A DNA stretch of 64,000 nucleotides from Bacillota bacterium. Its GTDB lineage: Bacteria > Bacillota > Clostridia > Lachnospirales > Lachnospiraceae. Shown piece after piece: positions 35,170 through 44,745 of this stretch. The stretch spans positions 62,001 through 126,000 of the forward strand of contig JAEWSH010000019.1 of the NCBI GenBank assembly GCA_023398375.1, read 5' to 3'. Each line of letters begins with the position of its first letter. Position 1 is the first letter of the stretch. A program made the translations under genes and the position numbers. The notes below the pieces were generated by a model. It was given only the letters and a program-made list of their open reading frames with translations. It made no database searches and was not told the origin of the DNA.

Positions 35170-35180
35170 GAGGAAAAAAG

Positions 35181-36383
35181 ATGAGGAAGGTTATAGCAGT
35201 ACTATTAACATTGGCAATGGTATTTTCAATGACAGGCTGTGGAAACACAACAACAGGAAAGGACACTGCTCAAACAGATTCAGTTCAGACAGAAGCTGCA
35301 AATGTTGAGGCAGATGGAACTACGGATGCGGCAGCAAATGATCAAAAAGGTGCAGCTGAAATATGTGGTGATCCGAACGGCAACTATACGGTAGGTGTTA
35401 TCATCCATACAACAACAGATTTCCTATGTGCGAAGTATAAAGCCTATACAGATTATTTAGGAAAAGCGTACGGAGTAAAGTTTAATTATTATATCATTGA
35501 AAATTTTGCAGATGAAACATATCTTGCAGCGATTGAAAATCTTTGTTCACAGGGAGTAAATGCAATTATTACAACGAATTTTTCTGGAACAGCAGTATTG
35601 CAAGGGCTAAAAACTTGTGAAGAAAACGGTGTTTATCTAGGCGTAGGCTGGTCACAAATCGATGAAAGCATTAAAGACCAGGTATTTGCAAGTGACTATT
35701 TTGTAGGAAGCTCTTATGAAGCAGACTATGATGCGGGATATCAAATCATAGAAAGCTTAATTGATTCAGGGTGCAAAAATATTGCAGCAATTGGGTATGA
35801 ACCTGGAATTACCTGCCATGACAGACGTTGGGAAGGAATGATGCAGGCATTTGAAGATCATCCTGAAATCAAAAAAGCAGGTGAGTATAGAGGGCTTGAA
35901 TTTACAAAGGCAGTAGAAGATTTTCTGGCAGCAGACGATTCTATTGACGGTATTGCAATTACTTTGCTTGGCATTGAATATTGTTCCGAACCTATCAAAT
36001 CAGCTGGCAGAGAAGGTGAAGTCAAGATTGCATTCTGTGACTTATCCGAAAATTGTCAGGAAAGTCTTGATAATGGAGATACGGTATGTGCAATCGGAGG
36101 ACAATATGCAGATGTAGTATTTCCGTTTGTATTAATCTATAATGCTTTGGAAGGAAACCCACTTGATAAAGTAGAAGTTCCGGTCAATTTCATTGTATGT
36201 AAATCAGGAACAGAATTTTCAGATTACATGAAATATCTGCACAATGATGGTGTATATGCATGGACAACAGATGAAGTCGATCAATTAATCAAATCTAAAA
36301 ATAGTAAAGCTTCTTCTGAGGATTTACTAAAAATGGGCAAAAGTTATAGCCTTGAAGATACAATTGCAAGACATGGTGAATAG
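35181..36383 (+). CDS. Sugar ABC transporter substrate-binding lipoprotein (periplasmic-binding type 1 fold)
   Basis: 400 aa. Signal peptide with lipobox FSMTGCGN (C20), a Thr/Ala/Glu-rich linker (~22-60), then a LacI/RbsB-like binding domain starting NYTVGVIIHTTTDFLCAKY. It includes LCSQGVNAIITTNFSG and IAAIGYEPGITCHDRRWEGMM. It captures the sugar for the adjacent importer. The GH51 and xylose isomerase context suggests a pentose or arabino-oligosaccharide (inference). It lies between the two permease genes. Confidence 0.9.
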   Translation: MRKVIAVLLTLAMVFSMTGCGNTTTGKDTAQTDSVQTEAANVEADGTTDAAANDQKGAAEICGDPNGNYTVGVIIHTTTDFLCAKYKAYTDYLGKAYGVKFNYYIIENFADETYLAAIENLCSQGVNAIITTNFSGTAVLQGLKTCEENGVYLGVGWSQIDESIKDQVFASDYFVGSSYEADYDAGYQIIESLIDSGCKNIAAIGYEPGITCHDRRWEGMMQAFEDHPEIKKAGEYRGLEFTKAVEDFLAADDSIDGIAITLLGIEYCSEPIKSAGREGEVKIAFCDLSENCQESLDNGDTVCAIGGQYADVVFPFVLIYNALEGNPLDKVEVPVNFIVCKSGTEFSDYMKYLHNDGVYAWTTDEVDQLIKSKNSKASSEDLLKMGKSYSLEDTIARHGE

Positions 36384-36408
36384 TCAATAGTCTTGGAAAG
36401 GGGACACT

Positions 36409-37392
36409 ATGAATACAATATCCACCAATATGAAAAATGCTTTGAAAGTAATCTTATTACCAATGTTTGTATATGTATTATTCTTTGTGTGCTCAGGTGG
36501 AACTTTCGGAAAACCGGCGAGTATCATAATGAATTTTAAACAGACCCTTGCACCTACTTTAATATCATACGCAATGTGCTGTAATATGCTGTGTGACAGG
36601 ATGGATCTGAGTGCAGGTGCAGTTGTTATGTTATCGGCTATGTTCGGAGCTAAAATGGTCTATCTGTACGGAATTGGTTTGTTACCATTTGCGCTTATCA
36701 TTGTATTGGCAGGAATTTTACTTGGAACGATATCAGGGTTCATGTACATGCTTCTTAAAGTACCAGCAATTGTTACGGCACTTGGAGTGTGTATGATATA
36801 TGAGACTTTGTCGAACCTCGCGAGCATATCCTGGGTCACGGCAATTAATGGAGAGATTACGACATTAGGGAGATTTCCATATTGCATCATTATTTTTGGC
36901 ATCATGTTCGCACTGTTCTATGTAATATTTAATAATACAAAATTTGGATACCATGTAAGAGCTTGCTCAAGTTCTCAGCAAATTGCAAAAAATGCTGGTG
37001 TAAATACAGAGAGAACAGCTTTTATGTGCTATGTCGTATCTGCATTGTTCCTGGGAGTAGCAGCTTTATTGAAAATTTCCATACAGGGTTCTATTGATAC
37101 TCCGATGTATATGTCAAGTACCAAAATTATATTTAACTGTATGCTGGGTATTTATGTGGGACTTGCGCTGGAACAATATTGCAATCTGCTAATCGGAATT
37201 TTTGTAGGTAATTTTATCATGAACATGTTGACAACGGGCCTGCTAAGTCTTGGATTATCAGCATCCCTGCAGGATACAGCATCTGGTATATTTTTATTGA
37301 TCATTATGATATTTACTTATAATAATCAAAGAGTAATGGATTATATGGGCGACAGAAAAGTGAAGAAAGAATTAGTCAAAGTGAATATGTAA
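36409..37392 (+). CDS. Sugar ABC transporter permease (RbsC family), second
   Basis: 327 aa with 8-10 helices. CDRMDLSAGAVVMLSAMFGA and LKVPAIVTALGVCMIYETLS correspond to the conserved regions of RbsC-type permeases. GAKMVYLYGIGL is in an extracellular loop. GGAAAGGGG precedes the ATG. It is distinct in sequence from the first permease, hence probably forms a heterodimer with it. A hairpin with CCGGGT arms (37399-37455) lies after the stop. Confidence 0.9.
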   Translation: MNTISTNMKNALKVILLPMFVYVLFFVCSGGTFGKPASIIMNFKQTLAPTLISYAMCCNMLCDRMDLSAGAVVMLSAMFGAKMVYLYGIGLLPFALIIVLAGILLGTISGFMYMLLKVPAIVTALGVCMIYETLSNLASISWVTAINGEITTLGRFPYCIIIFGIMFALFYVIFNNTKFGYHVRACSSSQQIAKNAGVNTERTAFMCYVVSALFLGVAALLKISIQGSIDTPMYMSSTKIIFNCMLGIYVGLALEQYCNLLIGIFVGNFIMNMLTTGLLSLGLSASLQDTASGIFLLIIMIFTYNNQRVMDYMGDRKVKKELVKVNM

Positions 37393-37398
37393 AATTAG

Positions 37399-37455
37399 AC
37401 AGCATCCGGGTAAAATGCCAATGTATATTGATTGCATAGTATCCGGGTGCTGTTA
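37399..37455 (+). terminator. Hairpin after the ABC permease gene
   Basis: CAGCATCCGGGTA pairs with TATCCGGGTGCTG with two mismatches. It could partly terminate the transporter transcript before the two-component genes. A long T-run is lacking. Confidence 0.45.
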
Positions 37456-37491
37456 TATACTATTCTTAGGGTTAGATATTGGGGTGATATC

Positions 37492-39102
37492 ATGATAAAG
37501 GTTTTACTGGTAGATGATGAAAGATTGGCATTAGAGTATCTGGAAAATATTATTAGTTGGGAATATTATGGATTTCAGGTAATTGGGGCTGCAACAGATC
37601 CGGAGCAGGCCCTGAAAATGTATAAAAAATATAAGCCGGAATTAGTGATCTCTGATATCAGAATGCCAGGAATGAGTGGATTGGAGCTGGTAAATGAAAT
37701 CAGAGATTATGGTGGAAATTCTCATATTCTTTTTTTATCTGCTTATAAAAATTTTGATTATATAAAACAGGCAATACGTTTGGACATTGACGATTATCTT
37801 TTGAAAAGTGATCTCGAGGAAGAAAGTTTTTTAAAAAAAATACTACAGTTAAAAGAAATCATTAATAAGCAAAAGGCTAAGAATCAATATACGACAGGGT
37901 TGATATTTGAAGACTTGTTCAAAAAGAGTGCAGCAGAAGAAAACTATAAAAAGATATTAGATGAAAATGAATATATTAGAATTCATAAAAAATATTATTA
38001 TTTAATTCTGGCACAGAAAATAGCTCCAAGATTTATAGAAAAATTTATTCCTCCAAAAGAAGAAGAAATAGACTCATATGAATATGAGTTTTCCAATGTA
38101 TGTGACCGTCACAGCGAGGCGTTTGAGCTACAGATCATAACAGTTTTTCCCGTTAATAATAGTGAATATCTCGCAATTTTCGATATGCACGCAGAAATTG
38201 CAGGACAAAAGGATATACAGGATAAAATCTTTTATTTTTCAAGAAAAGTATTTGAAGAAATGAATAACGAAAAAAAGAATCAATTTGATTTATATTATTG
38301 TGCCAGAAAAATGTCTCCAAGACAAGCAGGTCTCTTCTACAATGAAAATAAAAATCAAATGTCTCAGCGATATTTACAGAAACAAACACAAATTATCGAA
38401 TTTATTGAGAATAAATCAGACGAAAAAATAGAGAAAGAACCCAAATCGATTACTTCAGATGAGGTTTACCGGATGATTCAGCACGCAGATAAAGATGGAA
38501 TTGCACAATGCATTGAAATCATAAAAATCTCAATTCGGGAGGAAGATTTTTTTTCTTATTTATGGTATATCAAAAACATGTTTGAGGCAATCAGTGCCTT
38601 TGAGAGAGTTTTAACAGAAACAAAAAGCGGAAGAAGATTTACCTTGTTAGAGAATAGTGCTTCTTATGATTTTAAAAATCCGAACGAACTGGTGGATTTT
38701 ATAGAATATAAGTTGGAAGAAATCCAGTTTTTCTTACATGAGAAGGAGAAAAAGGCCTATTCTTCAATCGTAACCAACGCAATTAATGTAATCAGGGCGA
38801 AGTATGGGGATGCAGAATTTTCTTCGGCAATTGTTGCAAATGATATTAATATCAGTCCGTCCTGGCTATCTACAAAATTCAAAGAAGAGGTTGGAATCGG
38901 TGTCAGTGACTATATCAATAATATAAGAGTCGAGCAGGCAAAGAAGATGTTGGAACTGGGTGATGATATGATATATGAGGTATCTGAAAAAGTAGGATTT
39001 ACTTCAAGCCAGTATTTCAGCAAAATATTTAAAGAAAATGTAGGTTCAACACCTAACCAGTATCGTAGAAAAACAGTACATACGGAAAGCCGGAAGGAAT
39101 AG
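37492..39102 (+). CDS. Response regulator with AraC output domain (YesN-like)
   Basis: 536 aa. The receiver domain (1-120) has acidic residues LLVDDERLAL and the phospho-acceptor in ISDIRMPGMSG (D55). A long middle region (~130-430) of no clear family follows, then a C-terminal AraC double HTH (AEFSSAIVANDINISPSWLS ... IYEVSEKVGFTSSQYFSKIF). GGGGTGAT precedes ATG 37492. It ends one base before the kinase gene. Systems of this type sense extracellular oligosaccharides and switch on the neighbouring ABC and hydrolase genes, here probably the GH51/ABC operon (inference). Confidence 0.94.
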   Translation: MIKVLLVDDERLALEYLENIISWEYYGFQVIGAATDPEQALKMYKKYKPELVISDIRMPGMSGLELVNEIRDYGGNSHILFLSAYKNFDYIKQAIRLDIDDYLLKSDLEEESFLKKILQLKEIINKQKAKNQYTTGLIFEDLFKKSAAEENYKKILDENEYIRIHKKYYYLILAQKIAPRFIEKFIPPKEEEIDSYEYEFSNVCDRHSEAFELQIITVFPVNNSEYLAIFDMHAEIAGQKDIQDKIFYFSRKVFEEMNNEKKNQFDLYYCARKMSPRQAGLFYNENKNQMSQRYLQKQTQIIEFIENKSDEKIEKEPKSITSDEVYRMIQHADKDGIAQCIEIIKISIREEDFFSYLWYIKNMFEAISAFERVLTETKSGRRFTLLENSASYDFKNPNELVDFIEYKLEEIQFFLHEKEKKAYSSIVTNAINVIRAKYGDAEFSSAIVANDINISPSWLSTKFKEEVGIGVSDYINNIRVEQAKKMLELGDDMIYEVSEKVGFTSSQYFSKIFKENVGSTPNQYRRKTVHTESRKE

Positions 39103-39103
39103 C

Positions 39104-40900
39104 ATGAAATTAAAACATAAATTGATGATTTCTCAGATTTTAGTCTTTTTTAGCATGTTCATAATCCTTACTACTGTTTTATCTGATATGGTGTATATGA
39201 CAGTCAGTAAAAGTGATTGTGAAAAGGTGATGAACTTAAATGAACAGATCATGACAAGAATCGATCAGAGCTTTGAAGAATTGCAGCGATTTACTTCGGT
39301 AGTGACAAATGATGAGCAATTGGGAAATTTGATCAATGCTTATATAGAGGAACCAAATAAGTCCAATAGTGCAAAAATAAGATTGTATTTGTCCAGTATC
39401 GGGATCAAAGATCAAATAAAGGCGTATGCGGTTCTGGGCATTTATGTTGACGTAAATGACGGCAAGGATTCTTATAATTTTGGAACAGTGGGTTTGTCAT
39501 CCGGGATAAGAGATCATGTACGCACTGCATTGAAAAATACAAGGGACAAAGAAAACGGTTTTTTCATAGAACCGTTTTCTTATAATGGAGATTCCAGTAC
39601 TGTCTTTGGGAACAAGTTCAATATGGCATATGCTTATGTGATGCCATACCAAGATAAAGCTTCCAAAGGCACGGTTACTGTAATTTCCACATTTGACCAG
39701 ATTAGTTATATTGCAGAAAACATGCAGGATTACAGTAACGATTATCTATTGTTGAATAATGAGAACGAAGCAATCAGACCTAGCGTGGTAAATACGGCAA
39801 TAGATGTTAATAGAGTACTGTCTGATATTAGTTATGGAGAAACCTATAAAGAAGGCTATTATAAAGAGAAGGATGCGGTCACCACAGTCCGCTTTTCTGA
39901 CCGGGGAGATTGGAAGATTGTCTGCAGACTGACCAGAAAAGATATTTTACAAAATAATCATTCTTTGATACTTTTTGATAAAATATTAGTTGCTGTTTTT
40001 GGAATTTGTGTTATTTTAACTATGATTCCGCTGGTAGAGAAGTTTACGAAGCCCTTATCCAAGGTATCAGAGCAGATGAATGAAATTGCGAAAGGAAATC
40101 TGAGCGCAAGAGTATTGATTGAATCAAAGGATGAAATCGCTGAGGTAGGACAGGCATTTAATATAATGGCAGAAAAGCTTCAGGAAAATATCCATACGTT
40201 GTTGGAGCAGGAAAAAAGAGAGCAAAAAATGAGATACAGCCTGTTGGTTTCACAGGTGGATCCTCATTTTATTTATAATACAATGAATACCATTACGTAC
40301 CTTGCTCAAAAGAATCGGAATGAAGATGTTATCGCAGTGAATAAAGCAATGATCGAGATATTAAAAGACAGATTAAGAATTAATATGGAAGATGTATATG
40401 ATACATTGGAACAGGAAGTTAAAGTTGTGGAACAATATTTGATCATACAAAGCTATCGATATGCGGATACTTTTAAAACAAAAATAAATATTCAGGAGGC
40501 AGCCAATAAATGCTATATTGCAAAAAATATTTTACAGCCAATTGTAGAAAATGCATTGTTTCATGGAATTTTATGCAATAGGGATGAAGAGGGTGAGATT
40601 ATGGGAGGATGCATTGAGATAAGTGCATACTTCCAGGATGATTTCATCCATGTAAATGTAAAAGATAATGGAATTGGAATGACTGAAGAAATCCTGGAAG
40701 GATTGGAAAATCAGTCAACCTCCAAAATTCGTGGAGAGCATATCGGAATTCGCAATATAAAAGGAAGAATAAAACATATCTATGGAGAGAACTGTACTTT
40801 CGAAATCCACTCTAAAAAAGAAGAAGGAACGGAAGTACATATCAAACTTCCAGTTGTATATGAAATAGGAGCAAACCACGGAGGTTTTTCCATTTCATAA
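39104..40900 (+). CDS. Sensor histidine kinase (YesM-like, His_kinase/HATPase)
   Basis: 598 aa. A transmembrane helix (~10-32), an extracellular sensor domain (~33-285) and a second helix (~290-312) come first. Then come a HAMP domain (FTKPLSKVSEQMNEIAKGNL) and a His_kinase domain with the phospho-accepting histidine in DPHFIYNTMNTI (H388). The HATPase is marked by PIVENALFHGI and NGIGM, IGIRNIKGRI. Partner of the response regulator one base upstream. Confidence 0.94.
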   Translation: MKLKHKLMISQILVFFSMFIILTTVLSDMVYMTVSKSDCEKVMNLNEQIMTRIDQSFEELQRFTSVVTNDEQLGNLINAYIEEPNKSNSAKIRLYLSSIGIKDQIKAYAVLGIYVDVNDGKDSYNFGTVGLSSGIRDHVRTALKNTRDKENGFFIEPFSYNGDSSTVFGNKFNMAYAYVMPYQDKASKGTVTVISTFDQISYIAENMQDYSNDYLLLNNENEAIRPSVVNTAIDVNRVLSDISYGETYKEGYYKEKDAVTTVRFSDRGDWKIVCRLTRKDILQNNHSLILFDKILVAVFGICVILTMIPLVEKFTKPLSKVSEQMNEIAKGNLSARVLIESKDEIAEVGQAFNIMAEKLQENIHTLLEQEKREQKMRYSLLVSQVDPHFIYNTMNTITYLAQKNRNEDVIAVNKAMIEILKDRLRINMEDVYDTLEQEVKVVEQYLIIQSYRYADTFKTKINIQEAANKCYIAKNILQPIVENALFHGILCNRDEEGEIMGGCIEISAYFQDDFIHVNVKDNGIGMTEEILEGLENQSTSKIRGEHIGIRNIKGRIKHIYGENCTFEIHSKKEEGTEVHIKLPVVYEIGANHGGFSIS

Positions 40901-40915
40901 AAGATGTAAGCTGAC

Positions 40916-40927
40916 AAATGTGCAAAT
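40916..40927. promoter_or_regulatory. AAATGTGCAAAT motif, copy 1
   Basis: Identical 12-mer to those at 42198 and 43194, ~100 bp upstream of the NahK-like kinase gene. Probable binding site of the AraC protein encoded at 42221 (inference). Confidence 0.55.
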
Positions 40928-41029
40928 CTATCGTAGAAAAAGATAAATCAATCCGTCTATAAATAACTTAATATGAAAGCAGTGTGAGAAATACCCTTGA
41001 AATCGCATTGGATAGAACGAGGAGAACAA

Positions 41030-42145
41030 ATGGACAGAAAGTTAACAGACGGAATGAGAAAAGAGGTAATTGCAAATTTTAACGTAAAGGGTACTTATGT
41101 AAGCGATATCGCCTATGGAAGCGGCCATATTAACGATACATTTTTAGTTGAGTTTCGGGAGCAGGAAAAACTGCATCTTTATATTTTACAGAGAATCAAC
41201 CATGAGATTTTTAAAAAACCTGAGCAATTGATTGAAAATATTGTGGGAGTGACATCTTATTTGAGAAAAGAGATTATTCAGAACGGCGGAGATCCCGAAA
41301 GAGAAACATTAAATCTCATTCCGTCCAAGAGCGGCAGGATGTTTCATCAGGACGAAAGCGGTAATTACTGGAGAATGTATCAATTCATAACGGATGCAAC
41401 TTGCTTTGATGAGGTAAAAAAACCGGATGATTTTTATCAGAGTGCGGTCGCATTTGGACATTTTCAACGTATGCTTGCAAAATATCCGGCAGAAACATTA
41501 CATGAAACAATTGCCGGATTCCATGATACAGAGGAAAGACTGCAGACATTTAAGAAAGCGGTGAATAAAGATAACTATGGAAGAGCGGCTGCAGCAACGG
41601 AAGAGATTCGTTTTGTTTTAGAAAGAGAATCAGAGGTGTCTGTTTTAAATCGTATGATAAGGAATAAAGAATTGCCAATCAGGGTGACACATAATGATAC
41701 GAAGCTGAATAATATCATGATCGATAACAAAACAGGCAGAGGCATTTGTGTGATTGATCTTGATACTGTTATGCCGGGGCTGGCAATCAATGATTTTGGA
41801 GATTCTATCAGATTCGGAGCAAGTACCGGATCGGAAGATGAAGTGAACTTAGATAAAGTATCGTGTGATATGAGTTTATTTGAACTATATACCAGAGGTT
41901 TTATAGAAGGATGTGAAGGTACCCTGACAAAAAAGGAGATAAAAATGCTGCCATTTGGTGCCAGAATCATGACGTATGAATGCGGTATGAGATTTTTGAC
42001 GGATTATCTGGAGGGAGATGCTTATTTTAAAATTCATAGGGAGCATCATAATCTTGAACGCGCACGTACACAGTTCAAACTAGTAGCGGATATGGAATCA
42101 AAATGGGATATGATGAATGAAATAGTAAACAGATATAAGAATTAA
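41030..42145 (+). CDS. NahK-like N-acetylhexosamine 1-kinase / APH-family phosphotransferase
   Basis: 371 aa, aminoglycoside-phosphotransferase fold. The glycine-rich segment YGSGHINDTFLVEF, the LQRINHEIFKKPEQLIENI region and the catalytic loop THNDTKLNNIMID and metal site CVIDLDTVMPGLAINDFGDSIR match N-acetylhexosamine 1-kinases. These phosphorylate GlcNAc/GalNAc, or lacto-/galacto-N-biose breakdown products, at C1. ATG 41030 follows CGAGGAGAAC. Together with the GH123-like hydrolase downstream it fits a pathway releasing and trapping N-acetylhexosamine (inference). Confidence 0.85.
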   Translation: MDRKLTDGMRKEVIANFNVKGTYVSDIAYGSGHINDTFLVEFREQEKLHLYILQRINHEIFKKPEQLIENIVGVTSYLRKEIIQNGGDPERETLNLIPSKSGRMFHQDESGNYWRMYQFITDATCFDEVKKPDDFYQSAVAFGHFQRMLAKYPAETLHETIAGFHDTEERLQTFKKAVNKDNYGRAAAATEEIRFVLERESEVSVLNRMIRNKELPIRVTHNDTKLNNIMIDNKTGRGICVIDLDTVMPGLAINDFGDSIRFGASTGSEDEVNLDKVSCDMSLFELYTRGFIEGCEGTLTKKEIKMLPFGARIMTYECGMRFLTDYLEGDAYFKIHREHHNLERARTQFKLVADMESKWDMMNEIVNRYKN

Positions 42146-42197
42146 TAACTGAAAAAACAGGTCACTTTTTTGTACAAATGTGTTATAATTTGCCTAT

Positions 42198-42209
42198 AAA
42201 TGTGCAAAT
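42198..42209. promoter_or_regulatory. AAATGTGCAAAT motif, copy 2
   Basis: It lies 12 bp before the AraC start, overlapping the leader. A second half-like ACAAATGTG occurs at about 42174 and an extended -10-like TGTTATAAT at about 42181. Consistent with autoregulation (inference). Confidence 0.55.
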
Positions 42210-42220
42210 GAGGTGTACGT

Positions 42221-43162
42221 ATGCCAAAATATATAGGATTGAGATTACAGAATGATTTAACAATTACAACGTTATATAGTGTTCATTATTTTGAATATAT
42301 GAAAGACTATAGTTACGAAGGCGAAAGTCATGATTTTTGGGAGATCACTTATGTTGACAAAGGAGAAATTGAGGTTTGTGTGGGAGAAAAGGAAATTGTC
42401 TTGCAGCAGGGTGAGATCTTATTTATTAAACCGAATGTATTCCATAATTTGAGAGCAAATGGAATCAAAGCGCCTAATCTGGTCGTGATATCTTTTGACT
42501 GCAGATCAAAAGCGATGCAATTCTTTCAAGATAAAGTTTTAAAAATTTCAACTTTGGAACGGGAATTTTTTTCTGAAATCCTGATTGAAGCAAGAAGGGC
42601 CATATCATCTCCGCTGAATGTGACCTATTTATATGAATTGAAGCGCCAGGCTCCCGCTCAATTTGGCAGTGAACAACTGATACGGCTATATTTGGAATAT
42701 ATTTTTATCGCACTTTACCGTAGAAATAATCCACAGGCAATTACCAATCCGACAGGTTCCCATACGAATAAGAAATTTACTTCAATTAAGCAGGAATACG
42801 AAGAAGATAAAATATACGAAAAAATCATAACCTACATGCAGGAACATAATGATGTATTTCTTACGATCGAAGAAATATGCCGTGATAATCTTGTGAGTAA
42901 ATCACAATTACAGGATATTTTTGCCCGTAGGCATAATTGTGGCGTGATCCATTATTTTATCATTTTAAAAATTGAGCATGCGAAGCAGCTTATCCGGGAA
43001 CAAAAATTAAATTTTACAGAAATATCTGAAAAATTAGGATATTATTCGCTGCACTATTTCTCACGTCAGTTCAAGACAATCACAGGAATGAGTGCTACTG
43101 AGTATTGTAATTCTGTAAAGGCAGGCGTGGAAAAGCAGTTGCCGGCGGGAAAACTGTGTTGA
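42221..43162 (+). CDS. AraC-family regulator with cupin domain
   Basis: 313 aa. The N-terminal cupin sensor (~20-140: SHDFWEITYVDKGEIEVCVG, LQQGEILFIKPNVFHNL) is followed by a C-terminal double HTH (FLTIEEICRDNLVSKSQLQD ... FTEISEKLGYYSLHYFSRQF). It lies between the NahK-like kinase and the ABC importer genes, and three copies of AAATGTGCAAAT flank these genes, so it is the likely local regulator. GAGGTG ribosome site. Confidence 0.92.
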   Translation: MPKYIGLRLQNDLTITTLYSVHYFEYMKDYSYEGESHDFWEITYVDKGEIEVCVGEKEIVLQQGEILFIKPNVFHNLRANGIKAPNLVVISFDCRSKAMQFFQDKVLKISTLEREFFSEILIEARRAISSPLNVTYLYELKRQAPAQFGSEQLIRLYLEYIFIALYRRNNPQAITNPTGSHTNKKFTSIKQEYEEDKIYEKIITYMQEHNDVFLTIEEICRDNLVSKSQLQDIFARRHNCGVIHYFIILKIEHAKQLIREQKLNFTEISEKLGYYSLHYFSRQFKTITGMSATEYCNSVKAGVEKQLPAGKLC

Positions 43163-43193
43163 TGAGTATACGAAAAAATACAGGTTGCTAACC

Positions 43194-43220
43194 AAATGTG
43201 CAAATATTATGTGCAAACGG
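43194..43220. promoter_or_regulatory. AAATGTGCAAAT motif, copy 3, with adjacent half copy
   Basis: The full 12-mer (43194-43205) is followed by ATGTGCAAAC starting at 43209, giving a direct repeat with ~14-bp period, a typical AraC operator layout. A possible -10 (TAATATAATAA) lies ~40 bp downstream. It is upstream of the sugar-binding protein gene. Confidence 0.55.
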
Positions 43221-43286
43221 ATAAATAAGAAATATAGAATTATGGTAATATAATAACAAGATGTTAATGAACGGAAAAGCAAAGGG

Positions 43287-43323
43287 GCTGATAAAATAAC
43301 AAGATATTTTATCAGCTTTTTTT
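43287..43323 (+). terminator. Hairpin with T-run in the leader of the ABC operon
   Basis: GCTGATAAAAT pairs with ATTTTATCAGC and is followed by TTTTTTT. It lies downstream of the motif cluster and upstream of the binding-protein gene, so it could be an attenuator as well as the terminator for the AraC gene. Confidence 0.7.
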
Positions 43324-43413
43324 AAAAATAACTTATGTTAACTTCTTATGTGTTTGTATTGGGGAATCGGACAACTATTGGCTATGAAAAAGTAATTTGG
43401 AGGACGAAAGAGT

Positions 43414-44670
43414 ATGAAGAAAAAAGTATTAGCAGCATTACTTACTTTCACTATGGTTGCAGGCATGTTAAGCGGTTGCGGAAGCAAAACTGGTTCTGGA
43501 GAAGAATTGACAGTCTGGTTACCGGCCTTTGCGGGAAATGATTCATCAAAATCAGACGAAGATTTCTGGGCAGAGCAATTCAAACCATTTGAGGAAGAAA
43601 ACAATTGTAAGATCAATCTTGAGGTAGTTCCATGGGACAATTATGAAGAAAAATATTTGACTGGGGTAAATTCTGATGAAGGCCCGGATGTTGGATATAT
43701 GTACATGGAAATGTTCTATGATTACATAAAAATGGGAGCTTTGGAACCTCTGGAAACATATTTTAAGGAGGAAGATACGAAGAATTATCTTTATTATGAT
43801 CTTGGCAATTTCAACGGAGTACAATATGCACTCCCGGCGGTTGTGGGAAACCCGAGAATTTTTGTCGCAAATATGGATATCTTAAATGCAGCAGGCATAG
43901 ACAAGATACCTGAAACATGGGATGAGCTTGTTACAGCTTGCAAAGCGGTTCAGGCTTACGATTCTAATGTTTATCCAATCGCGCAGGAATGGGGCAATAC
44001 GCATTATGGCAGCCTGAATGAAATTTATTGGCCATTCTTTTGGGCAGCAGGCGGAGAGATTACCGATGCTGACGGAAATCCAAATATTAATACAGAAGCA
44101 GGATTGAAAGCGACAGAGTTTTTATATGGCCTGAAAAAAGATGGTATTTTGACAGACTCTGCGACCTCGATCGATGATCAGAATGCTTTATTCAAGTCAG
44201 GTCAGGCGGCGATGGCAGTCGTTGCAACATCATTGGCGGCATCTTATGATGAGGCAGGTATTCATTGGGATTTCACACCATGTCTTGCAGGACCAGCGGG
44301 AAGTGGCAAAACATTTGTAGCAGCAGACTCTCTGGTTATGTTCTCTAAGTGCAAGGATAAAGAACTGGCAGCAAAAGTGATGAAATTTATCACAAGCCCT
44401 AAGGTTATGGAAGCATTCCATACAAACTTATACAGTATGCCACCAATTTCTACAGAGGAAGAGTATAAGGATCTTCCGGAATATCAGGAAATGTATAAGA
44501 ATGATACAGCAAAGTTCCAGTCACTTCCGGTGTTTGAAGGTGCAACATCATTCTATGATACGTTGTATAAGAATCTGCAATCCATGTTAATGGATGAAAT
44601 GACACCACAGGAAGTCCTGGATAATACAATGAGTTATTACAATGAAAGTATTAAGACAAAGAGTGAATAA
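43414..44670 (+). CDS. ABC sugar-binding lipoprotein (family 1 extracellular solute-binding)
   Basis: 418 aa. Signal peptide with lipobox GMLSGCGSK (C22), then a MalE-like fold: LTVWLPAFAGND, FEEENNCKINLEVVPWDNYEEKYLTGVNSDEGPDV, ALPAVVGNPRIFVANMDIL, IDKIPETWDELVTACKAV and FKSGQAAMAVVAT. GGAGGACG ribosome site. It delivers an oligosaccharide to the two permeases downstream; a host-derived N-acetylhexosamine glycan is likely given the hydrolase in the operon (inference). No ATPase gene is present, so a shared MsmK-type ATPase is presumably used. Confidence 0.92.
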   Translation: MKKKVLAALLTFTMVAGMLSGCGSKTGSGEELTVWLPAFAGNDSSKSDEDFWAEQFKPFEEENNCKINLEVVPWDNYEEKYLTGVNSDEGPDVGYMYMEMFYDYIKMGALEPLETYFKEEDTKNYLYYDLGNFNGVQYALPAVVGNPRIFVANMDILNAAGIDKIPETWDELVTACKAVQAYDSNVYPIAQEWGNTHYGSLNEIYWPFFWAAGGEITDADGNPNINTEAGLKATEFLYGLKKDGILTDSATSIDDQNALFKSGQAAMAVVATSLAASYDEAGIHWDFTPCLAGPAGSGKTFVAADSLVMFSKCKDKELAAKVMKFITSPKVMEAFHTNLYSMPPISTEEEYKDLPEYQEMYKNDTAKFQSLPVFEGATSFYDTLYKNLQSMLMDEMTPQEVLDNTMSYYNESIKTKSE

Positions 44671-44681
44671 TTGTCTTGTGT

Positions 44682-44725
44682 ACAATTCCAAGGTTGGCAG
44701 TGGTTGCTGACCTTGGATTGTTTTT
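44682..44725 (+). terminator. Partial terminator between binding protein and permease genes
   Basis: ACAATTCCAAGGT pairs with ACCTTGGATTGT (one bulge) and is followed by TTTTT. Such a hairpin usually gives more binding protein than permease. Confidence 0.75.
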
Positions 44726-44745
44726 AAAGGCAGATAGGAGCAGTT

